From JAAYUD01 sp963676865 (GTDB taxonomy: Bacteria > Bacteroidota > Bacteroidia > Bacteroidales > Bacteroidaceae): a DNA stretch of 64,000 bases. This document shows, piece after piece, positions 43,761-53,562 of the stretch. The notes below the pieces were generated by a model. It was given only the letters and a program-made list of their open reading frames with translations, did no database searches and was not told where the DNA came from. The translations under genes were made by a program, and so were the position numbers. The stretch lies in NCBI GenBank assembly GCA_963676865.2, contig CAXXSS010000001.1, forward strand, positions 2,356,001 through 2,420,000. The letters are read 5' to 3'. Numbering within the stretch: position 1 is the stretch's first letter; every line of letters starts with the position of its first letter.

Positions 43761-44618
43761 ATGAAAAAGAAACTTTTTATTTTACTGTTGTTGCTTTTGT
43801 CGATGCATTCCGAAGCACAGATTCGAGTCTTGACTCCTGCTGATATAACAAAGGGTATTTCCTGTGATAAGAAACGTTTTCGAATAGCTTACGATATGTC
43901 TTTTGTTAAAGACACTTTGCGTTTTAATAAGCCAGTAAAGGAATCAATGATTCTTGAAATAGGCTCTTCTGTCTCCTTGTTTTATAGCTATGCCGCTTTT
44001 CATAGTGATTCAATTTTTGCTGATGATATGGCAAAAGGACTCTCACAGAGTGTTATAAATGAACATTTAAACAATAGTGGGGTGGGACAGATCTCTTGGA
44101 AATTATATAAGAACTATCCGCAGAAAGGTCTTTCTTCGTTATTAGATGGTCTTGGCATGGAACGCTATTGCTGCGTTGAAAAAATGCAGATGCCCGATTG
44201 GAAAATTTCTTCCGATAGCACAGCACTGATATTGGGTTATAATTGCCGTATGGCAACTGCAATATATAAAGGAAGAACATGGTGTGCTTGGTACGCCGAA
44301 GATATTTCTATCGGGGAAGGACCTTGGAAACTTTGCGGACTTCCCGGGTTGATATTACGGGCTTATGACAGTCAACGCCAATATGTTTTCGAAGCATCGG
44401 GAATGGAACAAATTAAAGATAACGTTGATCTTCGGTATAAAGGAGAGAAGTTTGAACCGATAGAACGTAAAGCTCTTGATAAATTATATGCTCGATATTA
44501 TGCTGATCCGGTGGGCTATATTACCAATAATCCGAACATAAAGGTGACTATTACCGATGCTAATGGTAATCCTACTGCAAAACCGAAGGCTGTTCCTTAT
44601 AATCCGATAGAGCGGTAA
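43761..44618 (+). CDS. GLPGLI family protein
   Basis: 285 residues from ATG 43761, where a signal peptide starts (MKKKLFILLLLLLSMHSEAQ). Contains LGYNCRMATAIYKGRTWCAW and the signature EGPWKLCGLPGLILRAYD. Second copy of the pair seen at 11345-14822; only 3 bp precede the beta-barrel gene. A near-consensus -7 element, TTACTTTG, lies about 30 bp upstream. Activity unknown. Confidence 0.92.
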   Translation: MKKKLFILLLLLLSMHSEAQIRVLTPADITKGISCDKKRFRIAYDMSFVKDTLRFNKPVKESMILEIGSSVSLFYSYAAFHSDSIFADDMAKGLSQSVINEHLNNSGVGQISWKLYKNYPQKGLSSLLDGLGMERYCCVEKMQMPDWKISSDSTALILGYNCRMATAIYKGRTWCAWYAEDISIGEGPWKLCGLPGLILRAYDSQRQYVFEASGMEQIKDNVDLRYKGEKFEPIERKALDKLYARYYADPVGYITNNPNIKVTITDANGNPTAKPKAVPYNPIER

Positions 44619-44621
44619 ACA

Positions 44622-47141
44622 ATGATGAGATGTATTGTTATATTGTGTTTTGTAGTATTGTGTGCGTTTCCTGCTTCGGCTCAAATGGCTATTCGGGGTG
44701 TGGTGACAGATTCGGTATCTAATGAACCTCTTGAGATGGCTACTGTTACATACCTCCGAAATAGCAAGCCGATACTATTTGCTCGTACAGATGCGCAAGG
44801 ACGGTTTACCTTGAGTGTAAAAGGCATTCAAAACGGGGATAAGCTTTCGGCTTCTTATTTGGGCTATGCAAAGGCTGCTGTGACTTTGGACAATAGAAGG
44901 TCTGTGTCTTTCAGACTTCGTCCCGAAAACTTTACGCTGAAGGAAGTGACCATCAAAGCCGGCCGAATCTACGGTAAACAAGACACGATAAGTTATGACC
45001 TCTCTCTCTTTGCAGGCAACAGAGACAATAACTTGAAAGATGTGCTTCGCAAGTTACCGGGCGTTGATGTTGACAAAGACGGAACAATCAGTTACAATGG
45101 GAAGGCTATCAATCGTTTTACAGTCGAAGGACTTGATTTGACGGGTGGGCGTTACAACCTGATCAATGAGAATCTGAAAGCCAAAGATGTGGCGACAGCG
45201 GAAATTATTGAGCACGATCAGCCCATCAAAGCGTTGCAAAAGAAAATAACGACAGACGATGTGGCAATGAATGTTAAGTTGAAGCCCGAAGCTCGTGATA
45301 AATGGATCTTCACCTTGTCGCCTCTTTTGAAGGTTGGAACGCCTGTCGACAATCTCGATGTAGGTGGCCATCTCAGTGCATTGCAGATAGGGAAGAAGCA
45401 GCAAAGTCTATATGGCGTTGAGGCCGATAGGACGGGGCGCGACTTATCGCTTTCCAACAAACAACTGACCTCTGACACAGGTACATCTTTAGAGCCAGAT
45501 ACCGGGCTACCACAATGCTACGATACTCCCGCTCTTGCTGCGCCCATAGATGCCGAAAGACTTCGTTTCAACACTTCGCAGTCTTGGAACGTAAACAAGA
45601 CTTTCAAGACAAAGGACGAGAAAGAAATAAAATGGATGGCGGGTTATATGCACAGTTCTACTCGCCAATCGACAACAAACTGCTCCCGTTATTATCTGAA
45701 TACAGACAAACAGACGGAAACAACCCAATCAAAGGACTTTAGGCTTTTAGAAGATCGTTTGTCTCTAAATTTAAATAGCGAAATCAATACCGACAAGAGT
45801 TATGGCTCGGAATCGTTTCTGTTTGAAGCTTCACAATCGGATGGACAGTCCGATTATCAAAAGGCAAATGATTCTTTCTTGCATGAACGGATTAAAATAC
45901 CTCTTATCAATATATCCAATCAGTTTTATAAGCTGATGACTTATGAACATTATACTTTGTCTGTGCGCTCATTGCTGAGGTTTGCTCATTCTCCATCTTC
46001 TTTGAATGTCGATGGTGATAGAGATAAACAGACGACCAATGGATGGTATACGGACAATTCGTTGACGTGGCTCAGCAAACTTGGCTTTTTTACTCAGTCC
46101 TATTCGGTTGGGGTGAATGCCGAAGATGTATCTTTGCATGGCAGCAATCAGTTCTTCTCTTGTTATTTCAGTCCCTATTGGGAGTATAAGCGTAGTTCTC
46201 TTACTGCTCGCATTGGCGGTATGATGCAATGGAAAAGGTATCCCAGACAGGGAAATTCTTTCTTTGATACATGTCCTTGGCTTTCTCTTAATATGAAGAG
46301 TGGTTATCATCACGAATATAGCTTTTACGCCCAGTATAGAGAGTCGGCAGGAGATTGGATGTCTTTTCTGTTGCCTGCATATCGAAAAGACTATCGCACG
46401 ATGTTCACGTCGGATGGAGTTGTTCCAAGAACAAAGATTCTTTTTGCAAAACTAGAACATACCTATAAGCGTCCACTTAACGAGTTCTTTTGGAATAGTT
46501 CGGCATCCTTTCAGCAAATAGGGCAGAATGTGATGACGGATATGCAGATTAATGACGGGCAATATTTATATCATATGACTCAACAGAACAACCATTCTCA
46601 AATAAAGCAGATAAGTAGTATTCTGTCGAAAGGTTTCTTTAATTTGCATCTCAAAACGAAGCTTGCAGCCAAGTATTGCCTTACTGATGCCGTACAATCG
46701 TCAGAGGGAACTCTACTCAATTATCAGAATAGCCAAGTCATCGTAGAGCCTCAACTGATATATTCTCCCTCTTGGGCAGAAGTCGATTATTCGGGAACTT
46801 TTGCTTGGACTAAATCAAGAGTAAAACAGGTCTCTTCTCTTGCAACATTGTTCGATTGGTCTCAACGCCTCATGCTCACAAGGACTATAGGTGCGGTAGA
46901 CATTTCTGTGTCGGCCGTGCACTATCATAATGAATTGCAATTGTCAGGTGCCGCCAATATGTTGCTTGTAGATGCTTCGCTGGTATGGCGTACAAGAAAA
47001 GTTCGTTTCGAAGTCAATGCTCGCAACCTTTTCAATAAGCAGCGTTACGAACGTACTACTTATTCGGGCGTTTCTTCACTAACCGATTCGTATATGCTCA
47101 GACCTCGCGAAATTCTTTTCAATATGCAATTTACGCTCTGA
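44622..47141 (+). CDS. outer-membrane beta-barrel protein with carboxypeptidase-regulatory-like domain
   Basis: 839 residues with signal peptide (MMRCIVILCFVVLCAFPASA). CarboxypepD_reg-like domain ~22-105 (IRGVVTDSVSNEPLEMATVT, ASYLGYAKAAVTLDN), plug-like region (LKDVLRKLPGVDVDKDGTIS, RFTVEGLDLTGGRYNLINEN), barrel ending REILFNMQFTL. It parallels 12237-14822 domain by domain. Predicted partner of the GLPGLI protein and target of the divergent membrane-bound regulator. Confidence 0.87.
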   Translation: MMRCIVILCFVVLCAFPASAQMAIRGVVTDSVSNEPLEMATVTYLRNSKPILFARTDAQGRFTLSVKGIQNGDKLSASYLGYAKAAVTLDNRRSVSFRLRPENFTLKEVTIKAGRIYGKQDTISYDLSLFAGNRDNNLKDVLRKLPGVDVDKDGTISYNGKAINRFTVEGLDLTGGRYNLINENLKAKDVATAEIIEHDQPIKALQKKITTDDVAMNVKLKPEARDKWIFTLSPLLKVGTPVDNLDVGGHLSALQIGKKQQSLYGVEADRTGRDLSLSNKQLTSDTGTSLEPDTGLPQCYDTPALAAPIDAERLRFNTSQSWNVNKTFKTKDEKEIKWMAGYMHSSTRQSTTNCSRYYLNTDKQTETTQSKDFRLLEDRLSLNLNSEINTDKSYGSESFLFEASQSDGQSDYQKANDSFLHERIKIPLINISNQFYKLMTYEHYTLSVRSLLRFAHSPSSLNVDGDRDKQTTNGWYTDNSLTWLSKLGFFTQSYSVGVNAEDVSLHGSNQFFSCYFSPYWEYKRSSLTARIGGMMQWKRYPRQGNSFFDTCPWLSLNMKSGYHHEYSFYAQYRESAGDWMSFLLPAYRKDYRTMFTSDGVVPRTKILFAKLEHTYKRPLNEFFWNSSASFQQIGQNVMTDMQINDGQYLYHMTQQNNHSQIKQISSILSKGFFNLHLKTKLAAKYCLTDAVQSSEGTLLNYQNSQVIVEPQLIYSPSWAEVDYSGTFAWTKSRVKQVSSLATLFDWSQRLMLTRTIGAVDISVSAVHYHNELQLSGAANMLLVDASLVWRTRKVRFEVNARNLFNKQRYERTTYSGVSSLTDSYMLRPREILFNMQFTL

Positions 47142-47387
47142 ACAAAGGCATACGTTTAAGACATCTTATTGAAATCATAGAATCGTAGGGCAACAAATAA
47201 TTCATATAAAATGAAATTTTTTTCTTTTTTCAGGCAGTATTCTTTATTATCCTCGTTTATCATTATGAATAGCGAATTACATGTATACTCTCTATTAAAC
47301 TATTAATGATTTATCGATTGGCGTTTATTCTGATTCCGTGCCATGAAGATAAGATGTATAACAAGGAATCGAAAACAAATAAGAAAA

Positions 47388-48101
47388 ATGAATAAAACAA
47401 TTTTAGGCTTAAGTGTATTACTTTGTTTGTGCCTTGGTTTGGGCTCATGTTCTTCGAACGATGATAATAATAACGAGTATGTCAATTCTAAACCGACAGG
47501 CAACTGGTATGGTTCCGTAACCGACAACTCTTCTAGTTGCGGAGCACAGTTCGAGACTTATAAAATAAATGGTAAAGATTCCACGTTGTGCACCGTTATG
47601 GTAGAAGATAGAGCAAACAGCAAGGTCTATACGATGATCGGTGGGGCTTCTTTTGCAAAAGGAATCACTACAGTGAAGACAACCGATGGCGCTGCTACCA
47701 TTGTGATGCAATATAAGTCGGCTTCGAGTATTGCAGTAGCAATAACCAGTGGTACCACCAAGTTTGCCAATTATACGATCGCTAAACTTTCTTCGGCTTT
47801 GTCTTCTGTCGGTGGTGCATGGATGGGCACTAATTGTTCTGCTTCATTTACTTCTTATACGAAAGACGGAAAGAATATGACAGCAGTATTAAATGTCACC
47901 ATCAGCGGACAGACAACAAAATACGAAGGTGTATATACTTACGATCCTTCAAAGGGCACGGGAACTCTTACCGATACCACATCCAAAGCTCAATTGACAT
48001 TTGCGGTTACTGCCGATAGTAAGACTAATGTTGCTGCGCTCACCATGACTACTGCCGATAAGAAGCAATACGTGATGAATCGTTTCAGCGCTCCTCAATA
48101 G
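47388..48101 (+). CDS. lipoprotein with two repeated beta-rich halves
   Basis: 237 residues from ATG 47388; lipoprotein signal MNKTILGLSVLLCLCLGLGSC with the lipobox LGSC, then an acidic/Asn linker as in surface-exposed Bacteroides lipoproteins (SSNDDNNN). The mature part looks like two related halves (GNWYGSVTDNSSSCGAQFET and GAWMGTNCSASFTSYTKDGK), each a small beta domain. No family recognised. The sigma factor gene follows. Confidence 0.7.
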   Translation: MNKTILGLSVLLCLCLGLGSCSSNDDNNNEYVNSKPTGNWYGSVTDNSSSCGAQFETYKINGKDSTLCTVMVEDRANSKVYTMIGGASFAKGITTVKTTDGAATIVMQYKSASSIAVAITSGTTKFANYTIAKLSSALSSVGGAWMGTNCSASFTSYTKDGKNMTAVLNVTISGQTTKYEGVYTYDPSKGTGTLTDTTSKAQLTFAVTADSKTNVAALTMTTADKKQYVMNRFSAPQ

Positions 48102-48238
48102 AGAGCGGTATCTGATAGAAACGAATGTTTAGTGCTGACGTTTGGGTAGGAGTTGTTTGCCGGAAGGTAAAAGACTACAATGAAAGCCCGCTTGTCGAAG
48201 ACTGGGAAGAATTCCGAGGTAAATTGGAAAATCTTTCC

Positions 48239-48784
48239 ATGTCTAGCGAGCAGCGTATTGTAGAAGGCTGCCGACAGGGTGACAATGCTGCCCGTAAAGA
48301 ATTGTATGTTCGGTATGGAGGCCTTATGTTGGGGCTGATCATGCGGTATGTGGCCGACAGAGAAGAGGCAAAAGACTTGCTGCACGACGGTTTCATCATG
48401 GCTTACGACAAATTTGATCAGTTCCAATGGCGCGGTGAGGGCTCTTTGCGCGCCTGGTTGAGCAGACTGTTTGTCAATGTCACCCTCAATTGGATGAGGC
48501 AGACCAAAGTGATGCAGAGCTGCGTTTCTATAGAAGAAACACCCGACTTGGAAGACCAACCCATGGTCGAAGAAGTGAACAATCTTCCGCAGGATGTGTT
48601 GCTGCATTTCATTGCCGAGTTGCCTACGGGCTATCGCACGGTGTTCAATTTGTTTGCCATTGAGGGGCATTCTCACAAAGAAATTGCAAGGATGTTGCAT
48701 ATCAAAGAACGTACGTCGTCGTCGCAATTCTTCAAAGCCAAGCGCATATTGGCACAAAAGATACATTCGTATCTCTCAAACTGA
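48239..48784 (+). CDS. ECF-type RNA polymerase sigma factor
   Basis: 181 residues from ATG 48239 (MSSEQRIVEGCRQGDNAARK), chosen because family members start here; the frame is open to 48125. Region 2: YVADREEAKDLLHDGFIMAY and GSLRAWLSRLFVNVTLNWMR. Region 4: LPTGYRTVFNLFAIEGHSHK then IARMLHIKERTSSSQFFKAK, the helix-turn-helix for the -35. No anti-sigma (FecR) gene follows, so it is not of the iron-dicitrate/SusCD type; regulon unknown. Confidence 0.9.
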   Translation: MSSEQRIVEGCRQGDNAARKELYVRYGGLMLGLIMRYVADREEAKDLLHDGFIMAYDKFDQFQWRGEGSLRAWLSRLFVNVTLNWMRQTKVMQSCVSIEETPDLEDQPMVEEVNNLPQDVLLHFIAELPTGYRTVFNLFAIEGHSHKEIARMLHIKERTSSSQFFKAKRILAQKIHSYLSN

Positions 48785-48796
48785 ACATAAATACAA

Positions 48797-48910
48797 GCGT
48801 ATGTCACAGCCATAACTAACAGAAGTTACTGCGGTAACTAACGGAAGTTATCATGACAACTAACGTTAGTTTCTTCAACAACATCCGTTAGTTATGGCTG
48901 CGACATACGC
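48797..48910 (-). repeat. palindromic dispersed repeat, copy B
   Basis: 114 bp with terminal inverted repeats of 24 bp (48797-48820 and 48887-48910, one mismatch) and internal units such as TAACTAACGGAAGTTA and ACTAACGTTAGT. It is the reverse complement of copy A at 6273-6384 with about 90 % agreement. It fills the gap between two convergent genes and could form a large hairpin in either transcript. Confidence 0.88.
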
Positions 48911-48917
48911 CTGTTTT

Positions 48918-49796
48918 TTATTCTATTCTATTCGGGTGTTTGTTCGGTTCATCGCCATTGGTATAGGGAGGCAAACTTGCGCTGAACTTTATGATAGACT
49001 CGGTTGTCATCTCTCGAAGATTGTTATCTTTCAGATACTTCACCACTTTCTCTATGAATAGGGCTGTGGTGCTTACAGCTTCTTCCAGTGTTCGGCCTTT
49101 GTCCAATTGTGCTGTTGTCAGAGCCGTGAACAGATCGCCCGTACCCACGATCTCCGCATCTATTTTTGGGGTTGCAATACGTACCAGCTTCTTGTTTGCG
49201 ATGATGATTGTTTCTATTACGCCGTTCTCTGTATCGTTCAGTTTGGCGCTTGTCACCACTACTGTTTTATGCACGAGTAAGTCCGAGTGGATTATCAGCC
49301 TCAGTAGTTGCTGTTCGGTTTCTATCTTTTCTCTCAAGATATATTCCAGCTCGAACTGATTGGGGGTAATGATGTCCGATAGTTCGATGAGGTGTTGGAT
49401 ATAGAAATCGGCCACTTCTTTTTTCACATACAATCCGCCGGCCCTATAATCTCCCATCACCGGGTCGCAAATATAGGTGAATGGTGTTTCGGCTTTCAAC
49501 CGCTTGATGAAGTGGTAGGCTATTTCCATCAATCTCTTTTCGGCAAAATATCCCGTTATCATGTAATTGATGTCGTTTTTTACATCAAGTAGATCGATGC
49601 CTTCAAGAAGCTTGGAAAATAGTGTAGGCGAAACGCTCTCGCCCATAAAGTGTTTGTTCTCTGCATGCGTCGATAGCAATACTGTCGGTACGGAGATAAT
49701 GTCGATGCCTTGCAATTGCAAGATCAAATCGGCAATGTTGCTGCCTACGTAGCCATAAGCCACTCTGCTCTGAATGGATAGAACTTTATCTTTCAT
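48918..49796 (-). CDS. pdxY: pyridoxal/pyridoxamine kinase
   Basis: 292 residues, ribokinase fold of the PdxK/PdxY type: SIQSRVAYGYVGSNIADLIL at the start, YICDPVMGDYRAGGLYV, IITPNQFELEYIL and the anion hole with catalytic Asp in IVGTGDLFTALTT. Makes pyridoxal 5'-phosphate in the B6 salvage pathway. Overlaps the preceding HD gene by 11 bp, so the two are co-transcribed. Confidence 0.92.
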   Translation of the reverse strand: MKDKVLSIQSRVAYGYVGSNIADLILQLQGIDIISVPTVLLSTHAENKHFMGESVSPTLFSKLLEGIDLLDVKNDINYMITGYFAEKRLMEIAYHFIKRLKAETPFTYICDPVMGDYRAGGLYVKKEVADFYIQHLIELSDIITPNQFELEYILREKIETEQQLLRLIIHSDLLVHKTVVVTSAKLNDTENGVIETIIIANKKLVRIATPKIDAEIVGTGDLFTALTTAQLDKGRTLEEAVSTTALFIEKVVKYLKDNNLREMTTESIIKFSASLPPYTNGDEPNKHPNRIE

Positions 49797-50316
49797 TTTG
49801 ATTTTTGTTTTCTACGAAGAATGTATCAAAGAAGTGTTTGCCGCTTTCTGTGCATATCCGTTTTTTGTATTTACTTTCTGCTTCCTCCATAGCATAGTAG
49901 CCTTCCCATATATTCACAATGAGGTCGGCATCGTATAGTGGTTTGAAGTGCCATTTTAGAGCTGCCGGGCGTTGATGATGGTGCCCTACGACTTGAGCAA
50001 GCCATTCTTTTTCGTTATCTGTCAGGTTGGTATCGTCTCGCAGCCACTCGCCGACCAACTTTTGTCCTTCGCTCTGTTGATACATCGGGCGCGAATTGCC
50101 ATAACGAATTCGGGCATTGGGGCATCCTATGTCGTGTAACCACGCGGCCGCCTCTAGTAAGTCTACTTGCTGCCGATCAAGCCCTTCCATCGTGGCTATC
50201 AGTCGTGTGTAGTTGGCAACAGCTTGGGTATGTACTATTTGTTCCATTACCGGTGGAGTGGTGGCATAATAGTCTATCACCCTTTTTGCTATGCTGTCTT
50301 TGTATTTCCAATCCAT
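49786..50316 (-). CDS. HD domain phosphohydrolase
   Basis: 176 residues from ATG 50316 (MDWKYKDSIAKRVIDYY). The HD motif is in EAAAWLHDIGCPNARIRYGN, with the first His in EQIVHTQAVANYTRLIA and a later HHH-type region (VVGHHHQRPAAL). HD proteins of this size act on nucleotides or related phosphates with a divalent metal; substrate unknown. Its 3' end overlaps pdxY. TACTTTTG on the minus strand (50453-50446) may be its -7 box. Confidence 0.85.
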   Translation of the reverse strand: MDWKYKDSIAKRVIDYYATTPPVMEQIVHTQAVANYTRLIATMEGLDRQQVDLLEAAAWLHDIGCPNARIRYGNSRPMYQQSEGQKLVGEWLRDDTNLTDNEKEWLAQVVGHHHQRPAALKWHFKPLYDADLIVNIWEGYYAMEEAESKYKKRICTESGKHFFDTFFVENKNQNER

Positions 50317-50532
50317 ATTGTGATGATTAATCAAAAGTCGTGAATAAATTCGTCGAAAGTCTTTGAGGTGTTTATTTCACACGAGTATTTGGCTTTCGTC
50401 AGGTGTCATCATACATGCACTGTCGTGACATTATCATATATCTCGCAAAAGTACATGTTTTTTTATATCGAATGATATAAAATGAACTAAAAGTATGCTC
50501 CGTATGAATAATATAATGAGAAAAAATAATTA

Positions 50533-52230
50533 GGGTCTGCTGAATAATATTTATCCACAGATTACATTAATTAGCTTAAATGCAATCACTGGCCTCTGAT
50601 TTTTTACTAAATCAAGTGTGATCCTTAGACTTCTCAACATTTGCATCATTTCAATAAGCACATGAAGAAGCTCTTTGAGGAACTTCATCACATTCTTTGA
50701 GAAATAGCATGCACTTGTCCACGCCTCACCCGTATCAGGGAGTTTCGCTCTGATGTTGTTCGCCCGATAGATTCGTTTACCGGTACCAAAGGTGGCTTCC
50801 ACTTCATTTCTTTCTCCAATGTTCTTTGCCATCTTTTTCCGATATTCTTCGCTCCGCTGTTCTTTCGAAGGTCTTCCCAAAGGTTTACCTCCGACCTCTA
50901 TTTGTAAGAACCTGAGTATACGCCGGTTCCGGCGATTCATGTATATTTTGTCTGCCTCCAACTTCTCGGGCAGACAACCGAAGCGTTTCTTGTAAGCTCT
51001 CAAATGAGGTATCAGATCCTCACACTCATTATAGGCATCCCAGCTATGGTGGTCTATAAAGGTGTAGCCACGCACCACACTTACTCCGATTTTGGCGCCG
51101 AACTCGACTTTGGCCTTTGCCTTACCACGTACGATCGGACGCACATGAGGTTGGAAGATACTCACTATACGGTCACTGCAGACATGAATCTTTGCTTTGA
51201 ACATATCCTTCTGCTGATGATACATCTTCAGCACGGTCATAAACAACTCGCGATCCCTTTTCTTCATGGAATCAAATACAGCGGTGGAAGTGCGAGCAAC
51301 CATGTTTAGACAGGTGTTGATATTGCGGTAAAGCATAGTCAGTAGGTATTCCATACATTCATGAACCTTTTTCTTCGGTTTGGAGCGTAGCTTGATGACA
51401 TTCAGATATTTCGAGTGAATTTCTTTCAGATGGGTATTGGGACGGAGAAAATCGTTCTTTCCACAAATATGATCAATGATTCTGTCAATGACCTGGGCAC
51501 CATCATGTAACAAATCAATATCCGTCGGATATCTCATTTCGGCATCGGAGCAAGTGGCGTCAACTTTCAATATTCCCTTATGTGGAGAATCAGCTCCCGG
51601 TTCGAAACGTATAGAAGAGGAAGTGCCATTTGTGGATGCATCACCGGATGAAGAACCCCTATTCTCATCATCCTCTTTATCCGACTTTGCCTTTTCGTCC
51701 TCTCCCATTTTTATCTGAAGCTTGAGTAGGGATTCACTCATGTCATTAAAGTCATCCTTGCCTATTCGCTTACGGATGGTAACGAATAAGGACGAATCAA
51801 ATACGGGCTTATCGCTGAACTCTTTCAATCCAAGCATATACTGCATGTAGGGATTTTCACGAATAGCCTGAATGGTCTCCTCATCGGAAAGATTCATCTT
51901 GTGTTTGATCAGCACCGCACCTATTATCAGACGAGCAGGCTTGTTGCCGGCACCTCCATGAGTATTATTCAATCGTCTGTTGTAGATATTCTCTATTTCA
52001 GCCCATGGAAGGCTGTCACCTAATTTGACCCAACGGTTTTCTTTTGAAAGATCGGATAAGGATGAATGGAAAACATCGAAACTGAGCTGCTTATGCTGAG
52101 AACTGTATTTCATTTTACTTCGTTTTAACACCTAAAGATAGCCTTTTTTATTTAAAATCACGAAGATTTGTGAATCTAATATGCTGATATTCAACTTAAA
52201 TAATATTAAATACAATTATTCAGCAGACCC
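50533..52230 (-). mobile_element. intact insertion sequence (IS1182/IS5-type transposase)
   Basis: About 1.7 kb bounded by perfect 16-bp inverted repeats GGGTCTGCTGAATAAT (50533-50548 and 52215-52230). On both sides the palindrome TAATTA adjoins the repeat, so it is either a target duplication or part of longer repeats. One complete transposase gene. A broken relic of the same element lies at 14823-14847 plus 17514-17580. Confidence 0.9.
50551..52113 (-). CDS. transposase, IS1182/IS5 superfamily
   Basis: 520 residues from ATG 52113 (MKYSSQHKQLSFDVFHSSLS). N-terminal DUF772-type domain (NKPARLIIGAVLIKHKMNLS, YMQYMLGLKEF), an acidic/serine-rich insert at ~150-180, then the DDE part: KVDATCSDAEMRYPTD (first Asp), YTFIDHHSWDAYNE, CLPEKLEADKIYMNRRN (second Asp) and NEVEATFGTGKRIYRANNIR (Glu). 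All look intact. The exact IS family between IS1182 and IS5 cannot be fixed by eye. Confidence 0.9.
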   Translation of the reverse strand: MKYSSQHKQLSFDVFHSSLSDLSKENRWVKLGDSLPWAEIENIYNRRLNNTHGGAGNKPARLIIGAVLIKHKMNLSDEETIQAIRENPYMQYMLGLKEFSDKPVFDSSLFVTIRKRIGKDDFNDMSESLLKLQIKMGEDEKAKSDKEDDENRGSSSGDASTNGTSSSIRFEPGADSPHKGILKVDATCSDAEMRYPTDIDLLHDGAQVIDRIIDHICGKNDFLRPNTHLKEIHSKYLNVIKLRSKPKKKVHECMEYLLTMLYRNINTCLNMVARTSTAVFDSMKKRDRELFMTVLKMYHQQKDMFKAKIHVCSDRIVSIFQPHVRPIVRGKAKAKVEFGAKIGVSVVRGYTFIDHHSWDAYNECEDLIPHLRAYKKRFGCLPEKLEADKIYMNRRNRRILRFLQIEVGGKPLGRPSKEQRSEEYRKKMAKNIGERNEVEATFGTGKRIYRANNIRAKLPDTGEAWTSACYFSKNVMKFLKELLHVLIEMMQMLRSLRITLDLVKNQRPVIAFKLINVICG

Positions 52231-52447
52231 TAATTATCTTTGTGAGAGATTAAAAGAGGCTTTATATACTTTCGTTTATACGCCTCCTTTTGTGCTCTAC
52301 TATAACCTCATATAGTCTTGATTGCCTATGTGTGATTGAACTACTATAAATGGAAAAAGTGTTATCATGCTTTGTCGCTAGCTACTAATCGATGAGCTTT
52401 TCTTACAACATTTGGAAGTGTCGCTCGTCTAATAAATAAAAACTATT

Positions 52448-53482
52448 ATGACTAAAAATCTATTTTTGAAAAAGAACATCGTTTGCTTGAGTTTATTATC
52501 TTTTGTTTTGTCTATGGGATTCTCGTCTTGTAAAAGTGATGACGATAGCCACCGTAATTTTGTGAATGGAGATACCGACTTTAAAATCTCGAAAGACGGC
52601 GGTTCGGCTCGTATACAAATGAATACGATGGATTGGAATATCGTGAAGATTATCGACAAAAGTGATAATACTGCCATTAAAGGAAATATACTACTAGGAA
52701 CTGATGAAAATGACACGCAGGAAGAATATAATGATACTACTCTGGCTCTGCGGCGTGATCAATTTGGTAGTTTGATTGCTGATATGGGTAAAAAAGGTTT
52801 TAAGATAAGACGTTATATGGGTACGACATTTCTGTTGGCGGTTAATGAAAATTACACTCTTTCTCCTTTCTCTTTTGTCATTGTGTTGAAGTCGGGCAAA
52901 GCGATAAAAGAAATTACAGTCTCCCAAGAGGCTTCTTCTCGGTATCAATTCAAATCGATCGCTTATTCGCTGGAACAGGGCGATGGCGTATCACCACTCT
53001 ATTGGTACGACGATACGGCTAATGCTCTTACAAAAAAAATGGGAGATAGTGCATACTCGTATGACTGGACTTTCTCGCCACACAATGCCATGTATCTGAT
53101 GAACAATATGTCGGCATTCTGCACGGCAACTTTCTCGAGTGACGATAAAAATGCTTTCGGATGGCCCTCGACAGAAGATAATGATCCCGATGTCACAGTG
53201 CCGATTGCGGTGAAAGACGGGAAGATAGTCTATGCCGATAAGACCGTGGAGTACAATACGAAGAGCAAAGGTGTCTTTACCAATTTTGAACTCCCGGATG
53301 AGGTGACGGTGAAGCTAAGTCCGGGTGTTAATAAGGTTTATTTCAAATTTGGGATGCTCAAAACGATCGTAACATATACGCTTACGCTTACCGATACTCA
53401 AACGAATGCAGATAGGCAGTTTAAAGGTAAATGGACATTGGTACAACCTTCGCAATATGAGTTGGTAAACATCGTTCAATAA
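52448..53482 (+). CDS. hypothetical lipoprotein
   Basis: 344 residues. Lipoprotein signal with lipobox FSSC (residues ~22-27: MGFSSCKSDDD), followed by an acidic linker. The mature protein is beta-rich and begins with a BACON-like stretch (DFKISKDGGSARIQMNTMDW, later IKEITVSQEASSRY), which in Bacteroides surface lipoproteins is a small Ig-like domain. No catalytic motif. Single gene. Confidence 0.65.
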   Translation: MTKNLFLKKNIVCLSLLSFVLSMGFSSCKSDDDSHRNFVNGDTDFKISKDGGSARIQMNTMDWNIVKIIDKSDNTAIKGNILLGTDENDTQEEYNDTTLALRRDQFGSLIADMGKKGFKIRRYMGTTFLLAVNENYTLSPFSFVIVLKSGKAIKEITVSQEASSRYQFKSIAYSLEQGDGVSPLYWYDDTANALTKKMGDSAYSYDWTFSPHNAMYLMNNMSAFCTATFSSDDKNAFGWPSTEDNDPDVTVPIAVKDGKIVYADKTVEYNTKSKGVFTNFELPDEVTVKLSPGVNKVYFKFGMLKTIVTYTLTLTDTQTNADRQFKGKWTLVQPSQYELVNIVQ

Positions 53483-53562
53483 CCTGTTATAGAATCTCGC
53501 AATAAGAGCTGTCGATGTATATCTTCGGAACTTTTTAAGGTGCCAGAAGGTCTGAACTGAAA

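Noticed and set aside
48095..48766. 223-codon open frame antisense to the sigma factor gene
   Set aside because: The plus-strand frame has clear sigma regions 2 and 4; the antisense frame has no recognisable features.
50551..50559. TTATCCACA, a perfect DnaA-box match
   Set aside because: It is a single copy at the end of the transposase gene inside an IS, about 10 kb from dnaA, with no cluster of boxes; most likely chance.
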